Assembly: GCA_023401595.1 (NCBI GenBank)
Contig: JAEXDQ010000055.1
Location: 20,113-84,112 of the forward strand
Length of the DNA: 64,000 nucleotides
Reading direction: 5' to 3'
Origin: Spirochaetota bacterium
Lineage (GTDB): Bacteria; Spirochaetota; Spirochaetia; Sphaerochaetales; Sphaerochaetaceae
Shown: positions 1-7,857 of the stretch, piece after piece
Layout of the letters: each line of letters starts with the position of its first letter
Position numbering within the stretch: the stretch's first letter is position 1
Program-made: the position numbers and the translations under genes
The notes under the pieces: generated by a model
Database searches by the model: none
What the model saw: only the letters and a program-made list of their open reading frames with translations
What the model was told of the DNA's origin: nothing

Positions 1-145
1 CAAAGAAACAAGCAGGAAAACGGATAATACCGCATATTACCCGACAACGCCCGTTATAGCAGGATTCAACGATTTTGTCCATGCGCCCTTACCTATCGGG
101 GGATCGGGGTGGGGGGCTGTTATGACGGCAGAGGACATCGCAAGT

Positions 146-178
146 AAAAAAAAACTCCGCGACCTTTCGGCCACGGAG
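146..178 (-). terminator. Intrinsic terminator of rpsU
   Basis: Read on the minus strand, a 10-bp stem (with two G-U pairs) closed by a GAAA tetraloop occupies 155-178 and is followed by a run of nine T. It lies 35 bases after the rpsU stop codon. Confidence 0.85.
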
Positions 179-212
179 GGGTAAATTCAATTTCGCCTCG
201 AATCCCAGGAAC

Positions 213-422
213 TTAATAGCTCTTGGAGGAGTGCAACTTGCGAACCTTCTTCATCTGTTTGCGGGCGAGAGCCTTCTTCTTCCGATTCAGGATGGTGGAG
301 GGCTTTTCAAAATATTCCCGTTTCTTCCACTCGCGGATGATGCCTTCTTTCTCAACCATTCTCTTGAAGCGTTTGATCGACTTCTCCAATGGTTCATTGT
401 CATCAACTTTTACATAGGCCAT
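213..422 (-). CDS. rpsU: 30S ribosomal protein S21 (bS21)
   Basis: Small-subunit ribosomal protein of 69 residues, the normal length for bS21. The N-terminus MAYVKVDDNEPLEKSIKRFKR and the basic tail rich in RKKKALARKQ are family hallmarks. bS21 binds near the 3' end of 16S rRNA and assists initiation. A strong Shine-Dalgarno (AAGGGGG) lies before the ATG, and an intrinsic terminator follows, so the gene looks monocistronic. The recJ stop lies about 100 bases upstream on the same strand. Confidence 0.97.
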   Translation of the reverse strand: MAYVKVDDNEPLEKSIKRFKRMVEKEGIIREWKKREYFEKPSTILNRKKKALARKQMKKVRKLHSSKSY

Positions 423-474
423 AAACTAACATCACCCCCTTCCCGTTCTTCGCCTCGGGTCGAAATGCTCAATC

Positions 475-503
475 ATCATCTTGAAAAATCATCAAAATGT
501 CAA
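475..503 (-). promoter_or_regulatory. Candidate sigma-70 promoter of rpsU
   Basis: On the minus strand TTGACA (498-503) is a perfect -35. It is separated by 17 bases from GATGAT (475-480), a weak -10. This would give a leader of about 45 bases before rpsU. The poor -10 keeps this tentative. Confidence 0.4.
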
Positions 504-529
504 GCGGTAGCAAGTCGCATTGATACCGA

Positions 530-2665
530 TCACGCGCCATGCCGCTTCATGTCAAGGACGGTCAGCTGCAAAGTCTCATGATTCTTGTAGTAGTTGCGTC
601 CAAGACGGAACACGACATCGACGGACTCGCCGGTATCGAAATCCTTCCCGGCCCTATCGCCGGCCTTCCAGAACACAGCGGGCCATTTGTAGCTTCCGAA
701 ACCAAAGGTCAGCTTCAGATGGGCCGGACCTAACTTCGCATTGTTGAGGAACTGCATATCCTCTATGAGCGCCCCCTCCATCAGGAACTGAAGCGGGGGA
801 TTCTGTTCGCCGTACGGCTCAAAGAACTCTACCAGCTTGATGATGTCAGGATTGAAATAATCGGGCGGCAACGTACAATCGACTCTGACGGTTTCCTCTT
901 CCTCGTCCCCGATATCCATGCAATCGATCTGTTCCATCATCCTGTCATGAAGCTCCGCGATATCCTTTGAATCGATGGAGAAGCCTCCCGCGCAGGCGTG
1001 GCCTCCGAAATCGAGGAACAGGTCGTCGAACATGGCGAGGAAATCCCGGACGTTGAAACCTGCGGGACTACGCATCGACCCCGTGGCGCGCGCCCCCTCG
1101 ACCTGGGCGATCACAAGCGAAGGCACGGAGAACTGCTTGAGCAACCGGGCGGCCATCACCCCTGTGATACCACGTGAAAGCGAAGAATCCTCCACCATCA
1201 GGAACTTGCTGCCGAACTCCTCCAGGCTGTCCTTCGCCTTGGGAAGCAGGCGATCCCAGGAATCCTCCCCAAGCTTCTGACGCTCTTTGTTCAACCGGAT
1301 CAGATTACCGGCCAGCTCTTCGCACATGCGAAGGTCTTCCGCCAGCAGCATGTCGGCAGCGACGCCGGGTCGCCCCATCCGCCCCGACGCATTGATGATC
1401 GGCGACAGCTGCCAGCCAAGGTCGGTAGTCCCGATCACCCTGCCGGACAGGTTCTGCATGGTCATCAGAGGAAGCAGGTTCTTGCGATTGCCCTCCATCA
1501 ACACCTTCAGCCCCTTCTTCACCATGATCCTGTTCTCGTCCGTCATCGGCATCAGGTCGGCTACGGTCCCGATGGCCACCAAATCGAGGATCTTCTCATA
1601 TTCGGAAGAGAGCGCCGGGTATTTCTTGAGAACATAGGCGTTGAACAACGAGATCAACGCTTCTAGCTCGTCGCGCCCATGATTGCTGCTATACCGGACG
1701 GCGCGGCTCATCGTCGAGAGCGTGAACAAGCTACGCCCCTTGATAACGGGAAGCACAAGCTCCATCGCGGGACGAAGGTCCGCGAGATGGATGTCCACGT
1801 TCTTGCCGAACGCCTTGCGCAGCTGCTGCGTCTCGACCTCGGCGTCCAGCACGAGTATCGGCAGTCCACAGGACAGGAAATCGATCAAACGGCTTTGCGA
1901 CGGGGGAAGGACGCCGGGTACGACCTCCTCGACGACCCTATCGACCTCCAGTAGGTTTTCAATCCTGACGGCCTGTATGATCACGGTATCGTTGCCCGGT
2001 TGCGCATGCAGCAGAATGAATTCTTCACGATAGAAATCCGTCTGCGAGAACCGCAACGCCCAGATGCATTTCGCAACGACGCCACATCCCGCCAGATGGG
2101 GAAACGGATAACCGCTCCCTTCCGCCTTCGGATCTATCACAGCTACGGCGGGAGGAATCATGTCCCCTGAAATATGATGGTCGAGGATGATGGTGTCGAT
2201 ACCCAGCTCATGGGCGCGGGATATCTCCTCATAGTTGGAGATACCGCAGTCGACGGTAATAATCAACGTCACGCCATCGGCGTGCGCTTGTTCCACCCCT
2301 GCTATCGTGATGCCATACGGCTCATCGCCTTCAGGAAGCTTGTAGGAAGTCTCTATCCCCAGGCTGTCCAGTTCCTGCTTGAGCAGCACGGTACTGGTGA
2401 TGCCGTCCACATCGCGGTCTCCGAAAATCCTGACCTTCTCCGCGTCTTCCCTGGCGTTCGCGATACGGTCTACGAAGGTCTCCATATCATCGAACAGGAA
2501 CGGGTTGCGCAGATACGTCAACTCCGATTCAAGATAGAACTTCGCCTGATCGGGCGTCTGGACATCCCGTCTGGCGAGAATCGAGGCGGTTATCAGATCA
2601 ATTCCGAACCGCTCATGCAACTGCCGAACCACTTCGGCGGAAATGTGAGTCTTTTTCCATGTCAT
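530..2665 (-). CDS. recJ: Single-stranded-DNA-specific exonuclease RecJ
   Basis: A 5'-3' ssDNA exonuclease used in recombination and repair. The 711 residues show DHH-superfamily motif I as GDRDVDG (82-88), where most RecJ proteins have Y or F at the third position. Also visible are the DHH triad in ILDHHISG (162-164), the third motif LDLVAIGTVADLMP, and a DHHA1/RecJ C-terminal region with GSMRSPAGFNV and GGHACAGG around residue 575. An extra segment of about 130 residues (roughly 205-335), hydrophobic and acidic, sits between motif II and motif III. It makes the protein longer than the 560-580 residue norm, and I believe several spirochaete RecJ proteins share it. The Shine-Dalgarno before the ATG is weak. 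recO lies upstream on the same strand after a 320-base gap, giving a repair-gene neighbourhood. Confidence 0.95.
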   Translation of the reverse strand: MTWKKTHISAEVVRQLHERFGIDLITASILARRDVQTPDQAKFYLESELTYLRNPFLFDDMETFVDRIANAREDAEKVRIFGDRDVDGITSTVLLKQELDSLGIETSYKLPEGDEPYGITIAGVEQAHADGVTLIITVDCGISNYEEISRAHELGIDTIILDHHISGDMIPPAVAVIDPKAEGSGYPFPHLAGCGVVAKCIWALRFSQTDFYREEFILLHAQPGNDTVIIQAVRIENLLEVDRVVEEVVPGVLPPSQSRLIDFLSCGLPILVLDAEVETQQLRKAFGKNVDIHLADLRPAMELVLPVIKGRSLFTLSTMSRAVRYSSNHGRDELEALISLFNAYVLKKYPALSSEYEKILDLVAIGTVADLMPMTDENRIMVKKGLKVLMEGNRKNLLPLMTMQNLSGRVIGTTDLGWQLSPIINASGRMGRPGVAADMLLAEDLRMCEELAGNLIRLNKERQKLGEDSWDRLLPKAKDSLEEFGSKFLMVEDSSLSRGITGVMAARLLKQFSVPSLVIAQVEGARATGSMRSPAGFNVRDFLAMFDDLFLDFGGHACAGGFSIDSKDIAELHDRMMEQIDCMDIGDEEEETVRVDCTLPPDYFNPDIIKLVEFFEPYGEQNPPLQFLMEGALIEDMQFLNNAKLGPAHLKLTFGFGSYKWPAVFWKAGDRAGKDFDTGESVDVVFRLGRNYYKNHETLQLTVLDMKRHGA

Positions 2666-2985
2666 ATACAGTTATCAACCTTGTCATTGTTCTTACACAT
2701 GTCAATCGGCGCCGCCGGACAAAATCCAACGGAAGGCCGTCGCCGCTGTCATAGGCCACGGTGGAGGGAAGCCAAAGTCTCCCTTTCCCGTGATTCATGT
2801 AGTACAAGATCCTTCGCGGCAGGAAAGGATCAGGGCCGGTTCACAGGCGGATGACACCAGAGGGGCCGGCGCCCCTTCAACCAAGGACAGTTCCGCAAGG
2901 CTCCCCGGCGGCGCCTCCGAAAGACGAAGCCGTAGACTGCGGAACGAGTCCCTTGCACGATTTCGGCGACCGTCGGACGGAAAGC
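2666..2985. other. 320-bp intergenic stretch, no gene seen
   Basis: Lies between recO and recJ. Reading frames here lack ribosome sites and family resemblance. I see no tRNA fold, long repeat or clear terminator. Confidence 0.5.
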
Positions 2986-3720
2986 CTACAGGATTCCGGC
3001 GGCGAGGGTCTTCAGACCTCCGCCGGCGAACAGCGACGCATACCTCAGCATATACGCCTTGATCCGCTGTTGGGCCGCCTCGCTCAGTTCCACCTCAACC
3101 GCTTCGGACATCTCCATCTTTTCCGTCAGCGACAGATATCTCCTCGCTCCAGGAGGCAATATCATTTCATCGCTTTCGCCAGCGCAAGAACGGCAACATG
3201 GCGCCAGCAACGAAAGGCTGAAACCAAGGATTTCAGTCGGCTCGTACAGACGGTCGCACACCGGGCAGGAAGCCAGGTCGGCGGCGTTGCCAGCGACATG
3301 GAGCAGCTTCCAGACATACTGAATCAAAACCCTATCGACCACCGCCCCTCCTGACAACAGGTCCAGAGTCTGCGTAAGCAGCAAGAACAGCAGCAGGCTC
3401 TCGCCCCCCCCTGTCTTCAAGACCAGCTCCACGCAGAAAGAGGCGGCCCATATCCGATGGAAATCCCCCCCCAAAGCGTCATGAGCCTCCAACGGTTCGA
3501 CATCCACCAATGAATACTCCTGCCGGACAGGATTATAATACAAAAAAAACCTTCCGGTAAGAAATCTTTCGGCTTTTCCCGCCTGACGGCCTTTCCTCGC
3601 CCCGTACACCAGGACGTCAATGATCCCCAGTTCAGGCGTCAGCAACGAGACTTTGCGATTCAATTCACCCCACCTACGGCTTTGCAGCACGACAGCCAAC
3701 GTGGTGATGTTCCGCTCCAT
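2986..3720 (-). CDS. recO: DNA repair protein RecO
   Basis: Recombination mediator that loads RecA with RecF/RecR and anneals SSB-coated strands. The protein is 244 residues, typical of the family. The N-terminal OB fold runs from MERNITTLAVVLQSRRWGE to about residue 80. A helical domain follows with a zinc site of the form C152-x2-C155 and C176-x2-C179 (SCPVCDRL ... PCCRSCAG). I start at the ATG at 3720 because GGAGG lies 4 bases before it. An ATG 15 bases further upstream would use that same ribosome site as coding sequence. It is probably transcribed towards recJ. Confidence 0.93.
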   Translation of the reverse strand: MERNITTLAVVLQSRRWGELNRKVSLLTPELGIIDVLVYGARKGRQAGKAERFLTGRFFLYYNPVRQEYSLVDVEPLEAHDALGGDFHRIWAASFCVELVLKTGGGESLLLFLLLTQTLDLLSGGAVVDRVLIQYVWKLLHVAGNAADLASCPVCDRLYEPTEILGFSLSLLAPCCRSCAGESDEMILPPGARRYLSLTEKMEMSEAVEVELSEAAQQRIKAYMLRYASLFAGGGLKTLAAGIL

Positions 3721-4006
3721 CTCGCCTCCTTGCACCGTTCAGAGTAGACGCTCAGCCCGCCCATGTCAACCATTGTCGGGTTATCAGAAAACCAAAGCCT
3801 TGCAAGACAGCCTCCCGTAACATTTCCGGACGGGCGCCATGGCGGAGGGACCGCCGTCGAGACTACGGCTACGGCCTTTTACGAGCTGAAGGAGACGCCT
3901 CGCGGTTCGTTTTCCAACCGCGCTAGAAAATTCATCGTCAAACACATCATCACACAGCCGAAGGGACGAGTTTTCTCCTCGTCGGGTTATTGGAGGAACC
4001 TCCCTT

Positions 4007-5488
4007 GTGTGCTATCCTGTCGCTATGATAAATCGAAGAGTATTCTGGTTGACAATGGGCTTGGTCTTCATCGTTACAGCCTCCGCATCGGCTTTTTCCG
4101 TCATTGAAGATGTTCATGCAGTCCAGCCGTTCGATTCAGAGGAGATGCTCTCACAATGGGATTTCGACTTTTCAATTCCGGAATCTCAGCGGGAATTTGC
4201 TGAAAACTGCGAAATACAGCTCGTCACAATCGGTCGAGGAGATCCTCTTTATGCCTGGTTCGGACATTCCGCGCTGGTCGTGTCTCCATCGGACGGATAC
4301 CCGGTGATGTTCGACTATGGGATCTTCAATTTCAAACAGGATCATTTCTATCGCAATTTCGCATTGGGACGCCTATACTACAATGTAATGGGGTCGGCCG
4401 CCGACTGGCGGCTTGACGAAGCCATCCAGGAACGACGGGACGTGAGGGTTCAGACGCTGGCCCTCCCCCCATCGGCGAAACTCGCGGTGGTGCAGTTTCT
4501 CAACGAAAATGTCCAGCCGGAGAACAACACCTATCTGTATCATCATTTCAAGGACAATTGCGCCACAAGGATCAGGGATATCATCAACGCCGCTACAGGC
4601 GGGGCATTCAAGACCTGGGCTCAGGGCATCGCCGGAACGGGTACATACCGCCAGCATGTCATGCGGCATACGGTCAGCGATCCAATCGTAGACTGGGGGC
4701 TCAATTTTCTTCAGAGCGGAGAAATCGACCACAAGATCACGCTCTGGGACGAGATGTTCCTACCGGAAATTCTTGAACAGGCCGCCGGTCGTTTTTCCTG
4801 GACCTGGCCGGATGGCGTAACGCACAGTCTTGTCGAGTCCACCGAAATACTCTGTGATACCGCGGGTCTTGAGGTACGTCCGACGAACAGAACCGCTCCC
4901 CCGCATGTATTCCTGCCCTCCCTGCTCGTAGGATTCGTCCTCGGCGGTATCGGACTGGGGTTGCTCTGGTGGTATCGAAGACATTGCAACAAGGAATACG
5001 GTTATGCTTTGCCGAGGTTTCTCTTCGGCTTCTACAATGGCCTCCTCTGCCTTGCGCTGGGAATCGTGTCTTCCGTATTGTTGTTCATGATGACGTGTTC
5101 CACCCACGACGTGACCTGGTACAACGAGAACATCGTTTTCGCGAACCCCTGGCTGCTTGTCATGGCGGTCCAGGCATTCATCATCGCTTTCAGCTCAAAA
5201 GGAAACATCCACGGTCTACAGAGAGGGTTCAGGATGCTCTCGCTCCTCGGTCTGTGCCTGCTGATCCTCAAGGGGGCCTTGCCGGATATCCTGCGTCAGG
5301 CGAATTTTCCGATTATGGCGGTCCTGCTCCCCTACTATGCGTTACAAGGCTGGATAATCCGTTTCGCCCCAAGAAAACGTTCTGAACGGAAAACGAAGGA
5401 GGAACGGAGACGGGAAAGGGCTCTGACGAACGAAATTCGACGTCAGAACAGGCTACGGGCGGAAGGTATCGAAGAAACTGAACACTAG
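4007..5488 (+). CDS. DUF4105 (Lnb N-terminal-like) multi-pass membrane protein
   Basis: A 493-residue envelope protein. An N-terminal signal/anchor segment (about residues 13-30) is followed by an extracytoplasmic DUF4105 domain. This has the two papain-like landmarks of the family: a histidine in AWFGHSALVV and a cysteine in HHFKDNCATRIRDI. The C-terminal half has five hydrophobic segments (about 300-450), ending in a very basic tail (RKRSERKTKEERRRERALTN). The same domain forms the N-terminal part of Lnb-type lipoprotein acyl-transfer proteins, so a thioester or protease-like role on the outer face of the membrane is possible but unproven. I chose GTG at 4007 because GGAGGA ends 9 bases before it. 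The ATG at 4025 is the alternative. Confidence 0.75.
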   Translation: MCYPVAMINRRVFWLTMGLVFIVTASASAFSVIEDVHAVQPFDSEEMLSQWDFDFSIPESQREFAENCEIQLVTIGRGDPLYAWFGHSALVVSPSDGYPVMFDYGIFNFKQDHFYRNFALGRLYYNVMGSAADWRLDEAIQERRDVRVQTLALPPSAKLAVVQFLNENVQPENNTYLYHHFKDNCATRIRDIINAATGGAFKTWAQGIAGTGTYRQHVMRHTVSDPIVDWGLNFLQSGEIDHKITLWDEMFLPEILEQAAGRFSWTWPDGVTHSLVESTEILCDTAGLEVRPTNRTAPPHVFLPSLLVGFVLGGIGLGLLWWYRRHCNKEYGYALPRFLFGFYNGLLCLALGIVSSVLLFMMTCSTHDVTWYNENIVFANPWLLVMAVQAFIIAFSSKGNIHGLQRGFRMLSLLGLCLLILKGALPDILRQANFPIMAVLLPYYALQGWIIRFAPRKRSERKTKEERRRERALTNEIRRQNRLRAEGIEETEH

Positions 5489-5638
5489 CTTGTAACGGAG
5501 GGAGGAAAAACGTCTGTACGACAGCCTCGTCTTCGGACATTACGGAACCTTGACGAACCTTGATGTAGCCGAGATGTGTCCGTGACAAAAACATGGCAAC
5601 GCCCGGATGGCGAAAACGAAAAGCCGGACATAAAACGT

Positions 5639-6238
5639 TCAAGGCCGGGTCTGCAATGCCTGCTGGATTGAAAACCGGGAGGGTGCCGTGATTCCTCGGC
5701 GTGCAGCACTGAAAACCATCGGAAAGCTGTTGATTCGTCGTTCGAGATACAATGCGGCGTCTTCATACGAAGCCATGGCTTCAACCAGATTTTCTTCGCA
5801 ATCCCCCAACGATTTAAGCAGCCTGACCACAGCCTGCCCGCCGACGCTTTCTTGCAGGTCCGGGTGAAGCAGCAACATACGTTGGAGACGTTTCAGAACA
5901 TCGTCGAGCTGATTGTAGGAATTGGAAACCTGCGTGACGACACCCTCCGCCTCCCGGTACGAGGCCACGGCGGCATCCATGTCGGTTTGAAGCCGCGAAT
6001 CCTCCAAGGCTAGACCATGAAGCACCTGCGACAGCTCTGAGGCCAATTCGAAACGTAGTTCCACCGACGCATCGACCTCCCGCCGGGAGGCATCGACCGC
6101 GGCACTGGCTCTGTTCAAGGTGTTGCCATTGAAACCATCCATGATCACAACACCAACGATCAAGACGACAAGAACCACCACAACGCTCACTATAGCGTCA
6201 TGGTGGTCAGTAAACAATGTTTTCCAGTTCTTGCTCAC
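5639..6238 (-). CDS. Divergent LemA-family membrane-anchored protein
   Basis: A 199-residue protein with one N-terminal transmembrane helix (about 15-34, very rich in valine). A long alpha-helical coiled region follows, of the LemA layout: a helix carrying ELRFELASEL, then LLLHPDLQ, then a final helix pair ending RINSFPMVFSA. LemA proteins expose a helical bundle outside the membrane, and their molecular role is not settled. The start is GTG, and the last four bases of arcC (GTGA) overlap it, so translation is probably coupled to carbamate kinase. Identity to canonical LemA is low, hence the moderate confidence. Confidence 0.6.
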   Translation of the reverse strand: MSKNWKTLFTDHHDAIVSVVVVLVVLIVGVVIMDGFNGNTLNRASAAVDASRREVDASVELRFELASELSQVLHGLALEDSRLQTDMDAAVASYREAEGVVTQVSNSYNQLDDVLKRLQRMLLLHPDLQESVGGQAVVRLLKSLGDCEENLVEAMASYEDAALYLERRINSFPMVFSAARRGITAPSRFSIQQALQTRP

Positions 6239-7179
6239 CGTACGATCTTCGTCCCTTTGCCTTCGTAAAGGGCGCCGTAGATATGCTCGGGGTCGGTGAT
6301 CAGGCCCATATTGCCGGTAGAATCGACGAAATCTATGACGGCCTGCACTTTCGGAAGCATACTCCCCGGTGCGAAATGGCCTTCCTTGACATATTGTCGC
6401 GCTTCTTCGGTGGTGATGGTGTCCAACGCCTTCTGGTCGGGCTTCCCGAAGTTGAGGCAGACTTTCTCGACAGCGGTGGAGATGACGAACAGGTCGGCGT
6501 TGAGCTGCTTCGCCATCAGCGCCGCGGCAAGATCCTTGTCTATGACAGCCTCCCGGCCTTCAAGCATGCCGTCCGGCTTCCGCACTACAGGAATGCCGCC
6601 GCCGCCCCCTGCGATGACGATGATGTTGTTGTCAAGAAGCGTCTTCACAGTCCCGAGTTCAACGATCGATACCGGTTTCGGGCTGGCGACTACGCGACGA
6701 TAGCCGCGACCGGCGTCCTCAACTACGTTCCAAGCGTCATGTTCAACATGATATTGCGCATCTTCTTTGGTCATGAAGGAACCGATCGGCTTTGTCGGTT
6801 TCTGGAACGATGGATCGGAATCCGACACCTCGACCTGGGTGACGACGGTCGCCACCTGCGGATGAAGCCCTACTTTCGAGAATTCATTATCCAGCGCCAT
6901 CTGCAAGTTGTAGCCTATCGCCCCCTGGGTATCCGCCACGCAACTGTCCAACGGCACGGTATGGAGGATCGAACGGGAAAATTCGGCCCGAAGCAGTATA
7001 TATCCGACCTGGGGACCGTTTCCATGGGCGATGACCACCCGATGGCCGGCCTGTACCAGCCTGACGATATGGGCGGCGGTTTTACGAGCGGCTTCATACT
7101 GAGCCGACACCGTGACATGATGAGAATCTTCGATAAGTGAGTTTCCTCCGATCGCAATGACAATCAACTTGCTGTCCAT
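6235..7179 (-). CDS. arcC: Carbamate kinase
   Basis: Makes ATP from carbamoyl phosphate (carbamoyl-P + ADP to carbamate + ATP), usually the last step of arginine deiminase or agmatine/purine fermentation. The 314 residues match the family length. Motifs seen are VIAIGGNSLI at the N-terminus, GNGPQVGYILLR, TQGAIGYNLQ, IVIAGGGGGIPVV, DKDLAAALMA and the C-terminal HFAPGSMLPKVQA. I take the ATG at 7179 (GGGAG 6 bases upstream). An open frame continues about 60 codons further upstream but overlaps the promoter. No arcA or argF is adjacent, so the carbamoyl-phosphate source is not visible here. Confidence 0.95.
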   Translation of the reverse strand: MDSKLIVIAIGGNSLIEDSHHVTVSAQYEAARKTAAHIVRLVQAGHRVVIAHGNGPQVGYILLRAEFSRSILHTVPLDSCVADTQGAIGYNLQMALDNEFSKVGLHPQVATVVTQVEVSDSDPSFQKPTKPIGSFMTKEDAQYHVEHDAWNVVEDAGRGYRRVVASPKPVSIVELGTVKTLLDNNIIVIAGGGGGIPVVRKPDGMLEGREAVIDKDLAAALMAKQLNADLFVISTAVEKVCLNFGKPDQKALDTITTEEARQYVKEGHFAPGSMLPKVQAVIDFVDSTGNMGLITDPEHIYGALYEGKGTKIVR

Positions 7180-7267
7180 AGTCTTCTCCCGGCCCATTCT
7201 GCGGGCACGTCTCATAAGTGGCAATGTACACATTCCAGCAGACCGTCCATCGCTGGCTGATACCCCA

Positions 7268-7295
7268 ATCATATCACGTCTGCAACAAATTGCAA
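7268..7295 (-). promoter_or_regulatory. Candidate arcC promoter with adjacent palindrome
   Basis: On the minus strand TTGCAA (7290-7295), 16 bases, then TATGAT (7268-7273). Just upstream, AACTTT-ATAC-AAAGTT (7297-7312) is a perfect inverted repeat placed as an operator would be. The leader would be about 80 bases. Confidence 0.5.
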
Positions 7296-7367
7296 CAACT
7301 TTATACAAAGTTTTAGACACGCCCCGCACATCGCTCACGAACAATATCTTGCAGGGGCTCACTCTGG

Positions 7368-7583
7368 GGTCGCTCTAGGCTCAACCGGTGGTCGCTCTAG
7401 GCTCAACCGGTGGTCGCTCCAGGCTCAACCGGTGGTCACTCTAGGGTCAACCGGTGGTCACTCCGGGCTCAACCGGTGGTCACTCTGGGCTCAACCGGTG
7501 GTCGCTCTAGGGTCAATCGGTGGTCACTCTAGGGTCAACCGGTGGTCACTCTGGGCTCAATCGGTGGTCACTCCAGGGTCAAA
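7368..7583. repeat. 22-bp tandem array, 10 copies
   Basis: Ten head-to-tail copies of a 22-base unit resembling GGTCGCTCTAGGCTCAACCG plus GT. The TCAACCGG or TCAATCGG core recurs at exactly 22-base steps (7381, 7403, 7425 and on to 7579). Copies vary mainly at two or three positions (gcTCTa/acTCTg/acTCCa). The array lies between the divergent arcC and lon genes. Because 22 is not a multiple of three, it cannot encode a peptide repeat of one unit. Confidence 0.95.
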
Positions 7584-7641
7584 CAAAAGGCAGGTAGCGA
7601 GTGTGCCGGCTGCGACAAACAATCACTTTGACACCGCTTTG

Positions 7642-7685
7642 TGGCTAACGTAGGGCTACCCCTGGGCTACCGTAGGGCTACCCCT
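7642..7685. repeat. 11-bp tandem repeat, four copies (GGGCTACCCCT type)
   Basis: Four 11-base units (GGCTA at 7643, 7654, 7665 and 7676). These are the reverse complement of the AGGGGTAGCCC unit found at 26845, 48079 and 55802. It sits between the 22-bp array and the lon leader. Confidence 0.9.
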
Positions 7686-7802
7686 TGAAAAAACATTGTC
7701 CGCAACCGGAAGTTCTCGCTGCTCCCACGCAAAACTTCCGCAGGGATACCTTCCCTATCGGACAAACTTTGATTACATTATGGAATACAGCTTCGTGCTT
7801 GT

Positions 7803-7822
7803 CCCGTCCGATCGCGGACGGG
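7803..7822 (+). promoter_or_regulatory. Perfect inverted repeat in the lon leader
   Basis: CCCGTCC, a 6-base loop GATCGC, then GGACGGG. It ends 35 bases before the lon start codon and has no T-run, so it is more likely an operator or mRNA hairpin than a terminator. Confidence 0.5.
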
Positions 7823-7857
7823 TGTGAAAAAACAATATTTGCATTGGAGGGTACCTC

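Noticed and set aside
7180..7362. N-terminal extension of carbamate kinase
   Set aside because: It would cover the -10/-35 elements, and the family begins at MDSKLIVIAIGG.
7368..7583. CRISPR array
   Set aside because: Units are contiguous without unique spacers, only 22 bases long, and no cas genes are present.
7432..7653. A small repetitive protein encoded by the 22-bp array
   Set aside because: The period is not a multiple of three and no ribosome site or promoter precedes it. The frame is open only by composition.
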